Part shown: piece after piece, positions 43,623 through 53,979 of the stretch | Numbering within the stretch: the stretch's first letter is position 1 | Layout: every line of letters begins with the position of its first letter | NCBI GenBank assembly: GCA_945859605.1 | Contig: OX243824.1 | Location: forward strand, 24,533,323-24,597,322 | Length of the DNA stretch: 64,000 nucleotides | Reading direction: 5' to 3' | Origin: Lumbricus rubellus | Lineage: Eukaryota; Annelida; Clitellata; Crassiclitellata; Lumbricidae | Position numbers and translations under genes: made by a program | The notes under the pieces: generated by a model | What the model was told of the DNA's origin: nothing | The model's input: only the letters and a program-made list of their open reading frames with translations | The model's database searches: none

Positions 43623-44447
43623 ATGGCACATTTCTATCTCACCTTACCAAGCAACAGTTCGACGAATTTTTACGCAGACAATACTGTAACACACTTTACC
43701 ACCCGTTTGGAGAATGCCATTTCTCTAAGTGGTGACTGGGAAGTTGGTTTACTCGAAGTCCAATACCCTCATACGTGGAACAATTCAGGTAGAAACGAAG
43801 GCAGAATATCGTATATGCACGTCAAGTTTAACGGCAATGGTGCCATGCGTCCCGACCCCATGCATAAAAGAACGCGTTTGCCGGCCGGCTACTATGAAAC
43901 GCCGCTTCATTTTATCGAATCCATAAACAATTTTATAAGTCATGCTGCCGACGAAATGAAGTTGGAGAAATTTCCAAAATTTAAATATGACGCAGTAACT
44001 AAAAAAGTCGAGGGTGTTATAAATAAAGGTACAAATATACAATTTTCGCAAGCAATATCTTCGATGCTTGGCATCGATGTGCACCAAACACCCATTCTCA
44101 ATTACCACGAGGACAACAATCACATTCTTGAATTCGTAGGCGACAACGCCTGCGATATAAATAGAGGCTTTTCTTCTCTGTACATTTATTGTAACGTGCT
44201 TGAACAAGTGCCTGTTGGAGATACGAAGGCTCCATTGTTGAGAATTGTAAACATTAGTGGGAAAAGTGGTGACAGCGTGCGTACGACTTACGAAAAGCCC
44301 ATCTACGTACCACTACAGCAGAAGAATTTCGACTCTATAGAAGTAGATATAAGGACCGACACGGGCCTTCCTGTCCCATTCGAAAGCGGAAAGTGCATAC
44401 TCACACTACACTTCCGCCATTGCAAGATACCTTACCTTTTACAATGA
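43623..44447 (+). CDS. Candidate minor capsid (penton-like) protein, copy 2
   Basis: 274 codons, starting two bases after the copy 1 stop. Clearly paralogous over its whole length: MAHFYLTLPSNSS, LENAISLSGDWEVGLLEVQY, VPVGDTKAPLLRIV, IYVPLQQKNFDSIEV and PFESGKCILTLHFR. Copy 1 has about a dozen extra residues in the middle. The overlap with the next gene is ATGA (44444-44447). Two diverged tandem copies may form a hetero-oligomeric vertex. Confidence 0.75.
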   Translation: MAHFYLTLPSNSSTNFYADNTVTHFTTRLENAISLSGDWEVGLLEVQYPHTWNNSGRNEGRISYMHVKFNGNGAMRPDPMHKRTRLPAGYYETPLHFIESINNFISHAADEMKLEKFPKFKYDAVTKKVEGVINKGTNIQFSQAISSMLGIDVHQTPILNYHEDNNHILEFVGDNACDINRGFSSLYIYCNVLEQVPVGDTKAPLLRIVNISGKSGDSVRTTYEKPIYVPLQQKNFDSIEVDIRTDTGLPVPFESGKCILTLHFRHCKIPYLLQ

Positions 44448-44848
44448 AAAAACCATTTTGCTGCGATGCGAGCCGTTCGGCATACGAAGACTATTATATG
44501 CAACAGAGTGGCAATGGCATGTCTGTATTTCAAGGCGCTCGTCTTCAGCGCGGCCACGGCTTGGGTAGTTTTCTTGGTGGGCTGTTTAGAAATGCGTGGC
44601 CACTTATACAGACTGGCGCTAAAGCGCTTGGCAAGCAGGTACTGAGAACGGGACTCCAGATTGCCAACGATGTTGCCGACGGCAACCAGTTCATGGACGC
44701 TGCCAAGCGTCGCGTCCCAGAAGGTATAAAGGCGTTTACAAGTTCAAACGATTTTAATACGCAGAGTGGCAGCGGACGAAAAAGACGTAAGAGATTGCTG
44801 AGAAGAAATAAGAAAAGAATCAAGGAAGACGTATTTGGCATAATTTAA
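44444..44848 (+). CDS. pVI/pX-like amphipathic structural protein
   Basis: 134 codons; the start overlaps the stop of the previous gene (ATGA). Gly-rich amphipathic segment GHGLGSFLGGLFRNAWPLIQ at about residues 36-55, then QTGAKALGKQVLRTGLQIANDVADG, and a very basic C-terminus GRKRRKRLLRRNKKRIK. Proteins of this type lie just before the major capsid gene in Polintons and resemble adenoviral cement or membrane-lytic proteins (pVI) and core protein pX in layout. A role in membrane penetration or DNA condensation is inference. Confidence 0.75.
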   Translation: MKKPFCCDASRSAYEDYYMQQSGNGMSVFQGARLQRGHGLGSFLGGLFRNAWPLIQTGAKALGKQVLRTGLQIANDVADGNQFMDAAKRRVPEGIKAFTSSNDFNTQSGSGRKRRKRLLRRNKKRIKEDVFGII

Positions 44849-44849
44849 A

Positions 44850-46172
44850 ATGGCCTTCGTTCATCCTCAGTCTTGCGAGTGTGCAAAAAGCGAATTGGAC
44901 CTCTTTAGCGTGCCTGCTACGCAGACAAGCATAGAAGCCGGGTCGTACGTGGAATATAATCCAATAGCAACCATTTCGCAGGGTACACCTATAGAATTTA
45001 GCATTACTGGCACTGGGCAAGATTATTTAGATCTGTCAAACACTCAGCTGTACGTAAGAGCCTCTATCGTACGAGCGAATAATGATGCTACAGATGCGGG
45101 CGACCACGTTGGACCTGTCAACCTTTTCTTACACAGCCTATTTTCAGAAGTAGACATAACTTTAAACGACACATTGGTTACGGCTTCAAACAACACGTAT
45201 GCGTATCGCAGCTACTTGGAAACTCTGCTCAGTTACGGCAGTTCAAGCAAAAATTCTCAACTCACCTCTGCATTATTTTACAAGGACACTGCCAGACGCT
45301 TTGAGGAATCTAATCCCCACGACGATGCTGGTACAAACGTTGGATTCAAGAAGCGCAGTGCTCTGACCGACGAAGGACGTGTGGTCGATATGTTGGGTGG
45401 TATTCACAGCGATCTCTTCTTTCAGGAACGCTTCTTGCCAAATGACATTAATATAAAAATTCGATTCGTGCGTAATAAGGACGCATTCTGTCTTATGTCT
45501 TCGGCTGTGGGGCCCACATACAAAGTAAAAATACTGGAGTGCAAATTGTATGTAAGAAAAGTTAGGCTAAGTCCCTCTGTCTTCCTTGCTCATGCTAAAG
45601 CATTGGAAATTGGAAATTTAAAATTTCCCATTCGCAGGGTTGTTTGCAAGACTTTTACGGTTCCTAGAGGTAATTTGGACGTGACACAGGAAAGCCTCTT
45701 CTCCGGTCAGCTCCCTACACGTATCGTATTTGGATGCATTGACAACGACGCATTCAACGGTACCTACACAAAAAGCCCATACAATTTTAAACACATGAAC
45801 TTGTCTCAATTAAAAGTATATTTGGATGGGCAGCAGCAAAGTATAAAACCCCTGGAAACTAATTTTGCAACTGGTCAGTTTGTGAATGCCTATGCCTCAC
45901 TCTTCATGGGCACTGGCAAATGGCAGAGAAACGACGATAACGACATCTCCAGAGAAGACTACGCGAGCGGGTATTGTCTGTACGCATTCGATTTAACACC
46001 TGATCTGGCAGAAGGCGACCACTTCAATTTGGTCAAATCGGGCAATGTGCGTGTGGATATGAAGTTCTCTCAGGCTTTGGAATCTACAATAAATGTCATC
46101 GCCTTTGCAGAATTTGAAAATATTCTCGAGATTGACAGATCCAGAAACGTGATATTCGAATACAACAATTAG
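44850..46172 (+). CDS. Major capsid protein (double-jelly-roll type)
   Basis: 440 codons, starting one base after the previous stop. Recognisable by the N-terminal SELDLFSVPATQTSIE block, the GQDYLDLSNTQLYVRASIV strand pair, NLFLHSLFSEVDITLND, LLSYG, FLPNDINIKIRFVRNKD, and the C-terminal Y-CLYAFDLTPDL...GNVRVDMKFSQAL. This corresponds to the widely copied F54H12.2-like family in animal genomes, which derives from Polinton capsid genes. Double jelly-roll trimers form pseudo-hexameric capsomers. The ORF is complete, without stops. Confidence 0.9.
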   Translation: MAFVHPQSCECAKSELDLFSVPATQTSIEAGSYVEYNPIATISQGTPIEFSITGTGQDYLDLSNTQLYVRASIVRANNDATDAGDHVGPVNLFLHSLFSEVDITLNDTLVTASNNTYAYRSYLETLLSYGSSSKNSQLTSALFYKDTARRFEESNPHDDAGTNVGFKKRSALTDEGRVVDMLGGIHSDLFFQERFLPNDINIKIRFVRNKDAFCLMSSAVGPTYKVKILECKLYVRKVRLSPSVFLAHAKALEIGNLKFPIRRVVCKTFTVPRGNLDVTQESLFSGQLPTRIVFGCIDNDAFNGTYTKSPYNFKHMNLSQLKVYLDGQQQSIKPLETNFATGQFVNAYASLFMGTGKWQRNDDNDISREDYASGYCLYAFDLTPDLAEGDHFNLVKSGNVRVDMKFSQALESTINVIAFAEFENILEIDRSRNVIFEYNN

Positions 46173-46179
46173 AGAAAAG

Positions 46180-46587
46180 ATGGACGGTATTACGATAGAA
46201 AATATTCTACGAAGAGATCCGAGATGCGCAGCCATGTTCGTGGGAGTTTTTGCGTGCAATCGTCTACCCAAGTGGATTAATACAAAAAGACCTTCTATTT
46301 TTGTGTGCAATACAGATACGTACGGGCAGCCCGGTATCCACTGGGTTGTGTTGTATATTGAAAGCTCAAATTATGGAGAATTTTTCGATAGTTTGGGGAA
46401 CCCGCCAGATGTACCATTCAGAACATTTTTACACAGGCATTGCACTCGTTGGATTTACACAAATAACCAAATTCAGAGTTTAATCAGTAGGCTGTGTGGA
46501 CATTACTGTATTTTTTATGCATTACATAGAAGTAGAGGACTAAATATAAATGCTGTTTGCAACAATTTCACAAGAGATACAGGCTAA
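46180..46587 (+). CDS. Adenain-like cysteine protease
   Basis: 135 codons, seven bases after the capsid gene. Catalytic layout of the adenovirus protease family (C5): His54 in GIHWVVLY, Asp70 in EFFDSLG, Gln99 in NNQIQS, Cys106 in RLCGHYC; Gln to Cys spacing is seven, as in adenain. It is shorter than adenain (about 200), as in other Polinton PRO genes. Expected to process capsid and core proteins during maturation. Confidence 0.9.
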   Translation: MDGITIENILRRDPRCAAMFVGVFACNRLPKWINTKRPSIFVCNTDTYGQPGIHWVVLYIESSNYGEFFDSLGNPPDVPFRTFLHRHCTRWIYTNNQIQSLISRLCGHYCIFYALHRSRGLNINAVCNNFTRDTG

Positions 46588-46622
46588 ACGATTTTTTAGT
46601 TCATAGGTTTTTGCATGATATT

Positions 46623-46628
46623 AATAAA
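46623..46628 (+). terminator. Candidate poly(A) signal
   Basis: AATAAA 36 bp after the protease stop, followed by another ATAAAT. The only well-placed polyadenylation signal after the ten-gene block. Confidence 0.5.
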
Positions 46629-46739
46629 TAAATGTGATTCAATTTAAAAGACTTGTTTTCTTTTCATGGTGTGTGAATGAATTTGCTACAATGATTTTAA
46701 AAGAGAGGCTAAGAATGCGAATAAGAGTATTTGGAAGGT

Positions 46740-46880
46740 GTGTAGAAAGAGAGGGGGAAAGGAGGAAGAGAAGGAAAGGAGGGTGAGGAGGAAGAGAAGG
46801 AAAGGAGGGTGAGGAGGAAGAGAAGGAAAGGAGGGTGAGGAGGAAGAGAAGGAATGGAGGGTGAGGAGGAAGAGGCGGAG
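46740..46880 (+). repeat. 27-bp purine-rich tandem repeat, about 4-5 units
   Basis: Unit AAGGAGGGTGAGGAGGAAG plus AGAAGG. It lies in the right non-coding zone of the Polinton. Confidence 0.9.
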
Positions 46881-47096
46881 TGTTTAAGAATGCTGTGGCT
46901 ATGAAGGTATAATACATTGACGTGACATTTATGTGCATCTATAGACTGGTGTGTGTTTCATGTTTGCATTCAAAGTCTGCTCGTCGACTTTGTAGAAGAT
47001 AGGTATAATAATGAATAGTTGGTCTTTACAATTGCATTCGTTTCTTATTTAACGTTCGTCCAGTTCAATAGACGATTCAACGGATCCTTCGGTGCC

Positions 47097-47250
47097 CGAG
47101 GCGTTATGCTTGTCTGGTGTCTGTTATGACACGCTTCAGTGCACACCGCCGACCGTCGACCGATGCGTGGGGCGTTATGCTTGTCGGAGGTCTGTTATGA
47201 CACGCTTCACTGCTCGCGATCGCCGTCCGTCGACCGATGCCTGGGGCGTC
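47097..47250 (+). repeat. Imperfect tandem duplication, about 75 bp x 2
   Basis: Both copies contain GGCGTTATGCTTGTC, GTCTGTTATGACACGCTTCA and CCGTCGACCGATGC. GC-rich compared with the rest of the element; the TATGAC inside resembles the target duplication by chance or otherwise. Confidence 0.85.
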
Positions 47251-47400
47251 TTCACCGTCGTGTGATCATAATTATAGGGTTCAGCGATTGTAAGAATTTG
47301 TTGCACTCTACAGGCGTGGAATGCTGGGGGGGGGGCTATGGGAGTCCAATACCCTGTGAAGTTATAATAATTTATTATTTTTTGACGTACAAGTAATTCA

Positions 47401-47425
47401 CACACAGACAGACAGACAGACAGGC

Positions 47426-47478
<53 letters not shown>

Positions 47479-47485
47479 GGCAGAC
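47401..47485. repeat. (CAGA)n microsatellite
   Basis: ACAGACAGACAGAC run inside the right arm of the Polinton. Confidence 0.95.
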
Positions 47486-47721
47486 AGGAATGTGCACGCA
47501 AAGGCCTTTACATCAAAAGGACTATAATTATAGGGTAGTTTCTAGAACAATGCCCCACTCCAGTTAAGTGTTTCGTCCGCCGCAGTCTTTTGAAAATTCC
47601 AGTCCTTTGTGTTGTTTTAGGTCCGGGGTTTTGGAACATGTTTCCATTGTGTTCTGATAGTTGATGACGTCATTATTCCTTTGTGTTTTGATAACTAATT
47701 GCCGTTTTGATTGCCATTTTT

Positions 47722-47765
47722 ATGGGTTTTTAACGATGTTTTAGAAAAGACAGTTAGCCACTACT
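47722..47765 (-). repeat. Polinton right TIR (44 bp)
   Basis: Exact reverse complement of 39053-39096, ending ..GTTAGCCACTACT. Inward of it, reverse-complemented words AACACAAAGG, TATCAGAACACAATGG and AACACAAAGG repeat at roughly 40-bp spacing, echoing the left subterminal array. Confidence 0.95.
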
Positions 47766-47771
47766 TATGAC
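47766..47771. repeat. Polinton target duplication, right
   Basis: TATGAC, identical to the left copy. Confidence 0.95.
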
Positions 47772-50071
47772 ATGCATTAGGACATTTGAGGCCAGAAGAT
47801 GGGATTGTCTGGACAAGACTTGAGGAGACTATAATTATATAGGTCTACATTGATCGCATGGGTCTAAATTGGGGTCTGCGGGTATACCCCATAATACCCG
47901 TAGTATCCGTACCCGTATCCGCGGATTTATCCGAACCTGCGAGTCCGGCACGAGTCGGGTAATAGCGAAACTGGACTGCCCGTAGACCTCTAATTTCTAA
48001 ATGCATGGTATGCTTCATGTACATGTAAGTAGTCACACCTCATAGGTTAACCATATAGGCCTGCTCGAAAGATAGGCCAGCCATATTTATCTGGTATGCT
48101 TATTCCTAAGAGCCACATTCCTTCTCTGGTTGATGATGGTCCTTAAGTCTTTCGATTGATATAGAGTCTATGCACGTCACCAAGTATAGGCTACCTGTAC
48201 AGTATTGGCGGCTCCGATTGAAAGTCAACATAGGTTAATGGAGACAGAGCTGCGGCCATAATAATTATATAAGCCTCGCCCCTGCTGAAGACGAGCCCAT
48301 ATCGCCATAGCAAGAAGACCAATAAAAGGCAGCCAATTTCACAGCTGAACTTCCCATCCAACTCTTCTCCTTTCGCTTTTGTTTTGTCATCCTTCCCAAT
48401 TTTGACGTGCCGCTCAGACTGATGCATTTGCTCCATGCGTCCCGAATTCGAAACTTGTAGGCCTATTATAATTAGACTATTAAATTAAGTGGACGTGGAG
48501 ATCTGAGACATGTTATCAGTAAGGATCTGGTGATCTGGTCGTCTGATTATTGGCATATTGAATTTAATGGGAAGGTAGAACGGTTGAATGATAGCACCAT
48601 GGCATGAAAATCAGAAGAATGTTGGTTCTATAACCGCCATCCCCATAAGGTTGGCTCCAACTTCCACTTCTTAGGGCGAATGTGTATCTTCTTATGACGT
48701 TCTTCATTTTCTATCTATCTAACATGACTCATGATTCAATTACATGTAAGCCTCATGCCGCCCAGACCATCTCGAAGCTATTGAAATTGAAGAGCATTCA
48801 AAATATGTGACGATAAAACTGTTGGAAGATAAATTATTACTACAACCACGCTGGCAGAACTTAGGCTACACGCTATGCTTAGGCGTACAGAGCTACATGT
48901 ACATGTAGGTCTACAAGTTGGTAGTAAACCGTTGAAAGAGTGCTTGAAGAGATCATTGCTGTGCTTTGCTGACAAAAATATCCTATTAATTTCTCTAGAG
49001 TGCTGTTGAGTCTGTTGAACTAACAATCAATAAAATTGCAGCCAAGCCCTAATAATATTTTTATTCATTTTTAATACGGTACAAAGACGAGTGTAAGCTT
49101 ACGTACAATAGACTTTAACTAAAGAGAAGAAAAACTGCTCGGAAGTGTTTCGTGTGTTTATCACAGAGTAATGTTGCACGACACTCCTATTGGTAGGCCT
49201 AATTTGATATAATATCTTATACTATTCATCATCAACAGACGTCATATTTCATCTATTCATAAATTACGAGAGTTTATATGGCGCTTCTTTAAGGATACTA
49301 CTCTGGAGTACTCCCGATTACAACACGGCTGAAAAAGGACAGTTTCGAGATGCGTAGGTCAATACATCGACGGATCCAGAAAGTTTTATGAGGTGGCAAA
49401 TAGTGAAAGGCGGAGGACGGATTCTGTCGCACCCACTCATGGAGCCTAAAAAGTGAAGTCAGAGTCGACCCAGAGGAATGGACTATAGCACCCACGTCCC
49501 ACGTGACCCGTTCCAAAGCGAGGGTCGAGTTCCATGGTGACCGATTGTTCAAAGAGCTCGGCCTGTAACGAGGAGGGCACGTGATACGCTCTACTTTCAG
49601 ACGGTCACTGATGTGTAAGGATGTTGAGCAGTCATTTTACTCTCAGCTGCTCAGCGCGATAAAAGTTTTACACGTGTAGCCTACTTCATTGAAAAACTGG
49701 CTTTAATGCAGACCGGCTGTTTGTACAGGACTTGTCTTAGTGTTGCCTGCCCTAGATTATAGATTCATAACTTCGTGTGTAGTATACTCTACGGTCGCCT
49801 GCTGAGACGCAACAGTTACTGTAGTCCTCTGTCTAAAGCACTTAGATAGTCATGCATGCACGCACCGCTTGTGCATGAGAGAATCTGGAAATGTACTCTG
49901 TATGAAAGCATAGATTATATAAACAAAATAAATTGTACAATAATTATGCACTGACTTACATCTCAAGCATGATTATAGTGTCGGTAGGCCTAAGGCCTAG
50001 TGTTTAAAGAGAGTTTTCAACACTAAATACAGATCAAGAAGATGTGTGGTGACAAGTGCCACGGTGCCATG
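47772..50071. other. No gene
   Basis: No coding frame with conserved features. At about 49265-49320 a sequence resembling the complement of the LINE/SINE tail (TATATGGCGCTTCTTTAAGG, then ACTCTGGAGTACTCCC) begins a roughly 300-bp unclassified repeat. It ends AAGAGCTCGGCCTG, similar to AAGAAGCTCAGCCTG near 38870. Confidence 0.5.
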
Positions 50072-50079
50072 CACCTGCT

Positions 50080-50303
50080 CAGGGCCGGATTAGGAAATGT
50101 GGGGCCCTGTTCTGAAATTTTGTGGGATCTTCGGCCGAAAAATTTCTTCTATCTGATGACCTTTTTTAGTCGTTCGGTTGACATTTCTTCAGAACATACC
50201 AATTTCTTCATAAAAATTGTTATTCTCGCATGTGTGGGGGCCCCCAAAAGTGTGGGGGCCCCTGTTCGGCCGAATATGTTGAACATGCCTTAATCCGGCC
50301 CTG
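50080..50303. mobile_element. 224-bp hAT-like MITE
   Basis: Ends CAGGGCCGGATTAGG and (reverse complement) CAGGGCCGGATTAAG. Perfect 8-bp duplication CACCTGCT (50072-50079, 50304-50311). Interior has GATGACCTTTTTTAGTCGTT. Confidence 0.95.
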
Positions 50304-50311
50304 CACCTGCT

Positions 50312-51576
50312 GGTATAATGCCAGAGAATATTTTGAATGAAGACTGAAATTGACCTTGTCTTGTCAGGCAATAGGCCTAACATCTTCTGCACATTCAAGG
50401 TTTTTTTCACGCTTCACAACATCTGTCCTAGGATCATAATACATGTACCTAATCAAAAACTCGTTGACCTTTGTAAAGAAAAGCACAATCGTTATTAGTA
50501 CATAAATGAACAGCGGTGGTTCACAAGAGCCCCACTTCTCGACATCAGCAATTAGAACATTACTGTAATCCTTGCTATCTAACACGTGGCCTGAGAACTG
50601 ACTTTAAATGTCTTGCCTAAGCTCGCTAATGTTTGCAATTTATTCTTTTAAAGAAGAAAATGACAAAATGACAAGATTTGATGCATAGCTATTAGTATGC
50701 AACTTGACAATTCATTTAACAATTTGAAATAATAATCAGTGATAATCCCGTCATTCATTTTAATGCAGCTAATGATTTTTCAATAAATTTTAGTCGCTTT
50801 TTTTAGTCTAGGAATAAATTTCATTTAAGAATAATTTCTTCAGTGGCCCACGTTGTAAACAATTGGACGGCACTGTCATTCTCATTCATTCGCTCATTCA
50901 TTCATTCATTCATTCATCCACTCATTCGTTCATCCATCCATTCATTCATGCATTCATTCACTCATTCATTCATTCTCTCATTCATTCAGAGGTATCAGAT
51001 AGCTACCCTCAAAGATACCAGATAGCCTACCTACTCAGAGACCAGCTCAACTACGCCAATATTTATTCCATCATGCTCTCTCAGTTTTCAAAGCAATTCT
51101 CAAGCTTCTAGTTGTTTTAATCAATTGCTTTTCTAATAGATCTTCCAAAGTACAGGCAGCAACCGAATTTCACTGATAAAATCAAACTGCTAGTACAATC
51201 GAAGGCTTACAATCGTTGAGCATAATTAGGCCATAGCTGATTAAGCGTAAATAGGGGGTGGGGGCTATTAGCGCTGTAGAACAATGAACCATTGTCAAGG
51301 GCTGCAAGTGCCCACTTCATTTCTGTACTTCACACGACCAACGGACTGATAATAATAATAATATTGGTCACGTACATGAACATCGTGTGCGCTCTTCAAC
51401 CTTGCGAGATCAACTAATTCTACAAGCATGGATAGGACAACACTGTAGTGTAGACAGCTGTATCAAACGCCTGTACGCGTTACTCAACACTTAACCATTA
51501 TGGTAATATTAGGCCTATTATTATTACTGTCGTATGAAATCATCGAACGAAAATGCATGATTTTTTTGTATGTTTG
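50312..51576. other. No gene
   Basis: An imperfect (ATTC)n array lies at 50881-50990, followed by a short direct repeat AGATACCAGATAGC/AGGTATCAGATAGC. The rest has no supported feature. Confidence 0.6.
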
Positions 51577-51810
51577 TTTGTATGTGCAGTTGTGCACTTG
51601 CTATAGCGCCCCTTCAAGCTCTCTCTATTCAGAGGCGCTCCCAAATGCAGAGCGGACACGCCGGACACTGCTTCGGAGTTTCACGCCGAAGCGCTGAGCA
51701 ATTATTGTGAGTGAAGGACTTGCCCAAGATCCTTACGCGGCGAGGTGTATTCGAACCTCGAACCTTCCGGCTCTAAGGCAACGACGCCACTACTACACCA
51801 CCGCGCTCCA
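51577..51810 (-). mobile_element. tRNA-derived SINE copy 4
   Basis: Minus-strand copy. The tail complement (TTATAGCGCCCCTTCAAGC-like) is at the low end and the tRNA-like head (GTGGTGGCGTCGTTGCC complement) at the high end. A small insertion, CGGACACGC, duplicates part of the body. Confidence 0.85.
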
Positions 51811-52390
51811 CATGTAGCTGCATGAACACACAAATTACTCTGAAGCAGCGCCCAGAATTAATACGGAGGCGGACAGACAGAGCGATATGCAGACAGACTG
51901 ACAGAAAGACATGAGGACATACAACCAGGGTGTGGTCCTATCAAACAGGAACGTAGTCAGCATGACAAACGAGCATAGACAACCGGTCATCTAGATAGAG
52001 GAAGACATACATACATCCAGATGTTTTATCATTGCTTAATTATTGTACAGATAAACACATAAACAACACGAACATTCATATAATAATCATGGCTCGCACA
52101 GACTGGGTGAAAGAGATAACTGAAGAGACAGAACGACACAAAGAGACACACATAGAAGGGTGGACAGACGGGCAGATACAGTGACAGCCTATTGGTCCTT
52201 GAATGCGCTGCAGATCGTTCGGCGTTTTCTTCGTAATCGAAGTCGTTTTATAGAAAATTCCACGACCACCAAATTTTATGGAATTCTAGATTACATGCGT
52301 GATTTCATCGGAAGGGAGCAGATACAATCGTCCTCAATGTAGGCCGATGAATATATGTATTTACATTTGTATTTGTATATTAATTTATAG
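51811..52390. other. No gene
   Basis: Loose GACAGACAGA-type sequence around 51868-51905. No other feature. Confidence 0.6.
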
Positions 52391-52419
52391 GCCTATATGT
52401 GTATGTGCAATGTATGTAT

Positions 52420-52733
52420 GTATGTATGTGCAATGTATGTATGTATGTATGTATGTATGTATGTATGTATGTATGTATGTATGTATGTATGTATGTATGT
52501 ATGTATGTATGTATGTATGTATGTATGTATGTATGTATGTATGTATGTATGTATGTATGTATGTATGTATGTATGTATGTATGTATGTATGTATGTATGT
52601 ATGTATGTATGTATGTATGTATGTATGTATGTATGTATGTATGTATGTATGTATGTATGTATGTATGTATGTATGTATGTATGTATGTATGTATGTATGT
52701 ATGTATGCATGTATGTATGTATGTATGTATGTA
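52420..52733. repeat. (GTAT)n microsatellite
   Basis: About 310 bp of ATGT/GTAT, nearly perfect. All Cys/Met/Tyr/Val frames over it are artefacts. Confidence 0.95.
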
Positions 52734-52794
52734 CATATATAATAGGAGAAGACAAACTTTTTGTCTGGGAAACATACTATTTTCACAACATTTC

Positions 52795-52922
52795 AACCCG
52801 GTGACTAAAATAAGTTCTCAACCTTTTTGTCTGGGAAAAAATTGTACTTCTCACCACGAGATTGATTTTTCGGGCAGAATTTAAATCTTGGTCCCCCACT
52901 GCTGAAATCTCCCGTACGCGTA
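52795..52922 (-). mobile_element. MITE fragment related to 37558
   Basis: Ends CCCACTGCTGAAATCTCCCGTACGCG, the complement of the 37558 terminus. A TTTTTGTCTGGGAAA word occurs twice (52759 and 52823). Confidence 0.5.
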
Positions 52923-53239
52923 TATTTGTAAGGCTGTAAGCATGTTTGCATACATGAATGCATGCATGTGGATGTGCGTGTCAGTGTATGCGTGCACGAT
53001 GCTATTGTGCTCATTTTATGTGGGCTTTTGTACGTGTGTAATTAATATTAATCTGATGCAACCACTGATGAGCATCTATATCCGAAATCAAGCTGCTATA
53101 ATTATTATCTTTTTTATAATTTTGTTCTGCCGAGATATATCATGGTATACAGCAATCAAATGTTTCACTGGTTTTCAAAGAGTCCATGGCAGATTAAAAT
53201 TTTTATATAAGTTTTCGTATTTCAGCTGACGAACACAAA

Positions 53240-53466
53240 GGGACAGAACTGCGTAGCAGGGTTTTTGTTAACGTGCAGTTTTACACAAAATAAATGTGAG
53301 GTTCTAAATGGATTTATGCAGTTGTACCGTAAAAGGACTTCTATACAGTTAAACCTATTTGAAAAAGGCCATTTTCCTCCGATTCGAAGTAATTTACATT
53401 GGAGGATGGGAAAGGAGAGAGGAGGTTGTGCAGTTCTAAAAATTCCTTTAAAACAGCCCTGCTTAG
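53240..53466 (-). mobile_element. Short interspersed repeat, copy 4 (inverted)
   Basis: Contains the complement of the 14176-14373 family: GTTAACGTGCAGTTTTAC at the low end, TTTAAAACAGCCCTG at the high end, with a short internal insertion. Open frames on both strands are incidental. Confidence 0.75.
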
Positions 53467-53979
53467 TCGCCCTTTCTATCGTTCGCATTGCTTGCGAGAG
53501 AGTCAAAGAAGAATAGGAAGCACACACACACGTGGGTCGCTATACCGTAACCACACGTTCGAGGAATAAACTCTCGTGTATTTCGAATGAAACATGTAGC
53601 CTATGTACATGTATATGTGTATGTGTATGTGTATGTGTATTTATATGTATATGTACATGCCGGAGCTTTTGTGTAGAGCACAGCGGAGTCTCTGTTTGAC
53701 CCCGGGAGCCAAAGGTCCTGACTCACAAATCTCTCGTCTGTGCGCTGCTCGCCTTAGAGCGTCGTCGACCCTGGACTGCGGGGCGTTTCCCTACTGGAAT
53801 CATGGCGAGGTTTAGATGGGCAGAAACGATGCATATAAGTCAATTCTCCTTTCTCTCATGCGCCATGTCCATTTACATTGGAGCGATGTCTACGGTGCTG
53901 GAGGCATAATAAACTACTGCGCGGAATGGTCAGCAAGCGTGGCTAGTCATGCAGGACTTGTATACATATATATCTGTAT

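Larger units (their letters stand above)
39053..47765 (+). mobile_element. Complete compact Polinton/Maverick-type element without PolB
   Basis: 8713 bp bounded by perfect 44-bp TIRs and TATGAC duplications. It carries ten intact plus-strand ORFs with viral morphogenesis genes (ATPase, capsid proteins, protease) and the Polinton-type integrase. Ordinary Polintons are 15-20 kb and also encode a protein-primed DNA polymerase B. Here no PolB frame exists on either strand and the non-coding parts are too small (about 600 bp left, 1.1 kb right). No stop or frameshift was seen in any ORF, so the insertion is young or still functional. The host motif TAGGCCTA is absent inside. Confidence 0.95.

Noticed and set aside
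46588..47721. Hidden PolB or other gene in the right arm of the Polinton
   Set aside because: Read on both strands; only short, repeat-derived frames are present.
48778..49552. Minus-strand frames as genes
   Set aside because: Short, no motifs; part overlaps a dispersed repeat with a LINE/SINE-like tail.
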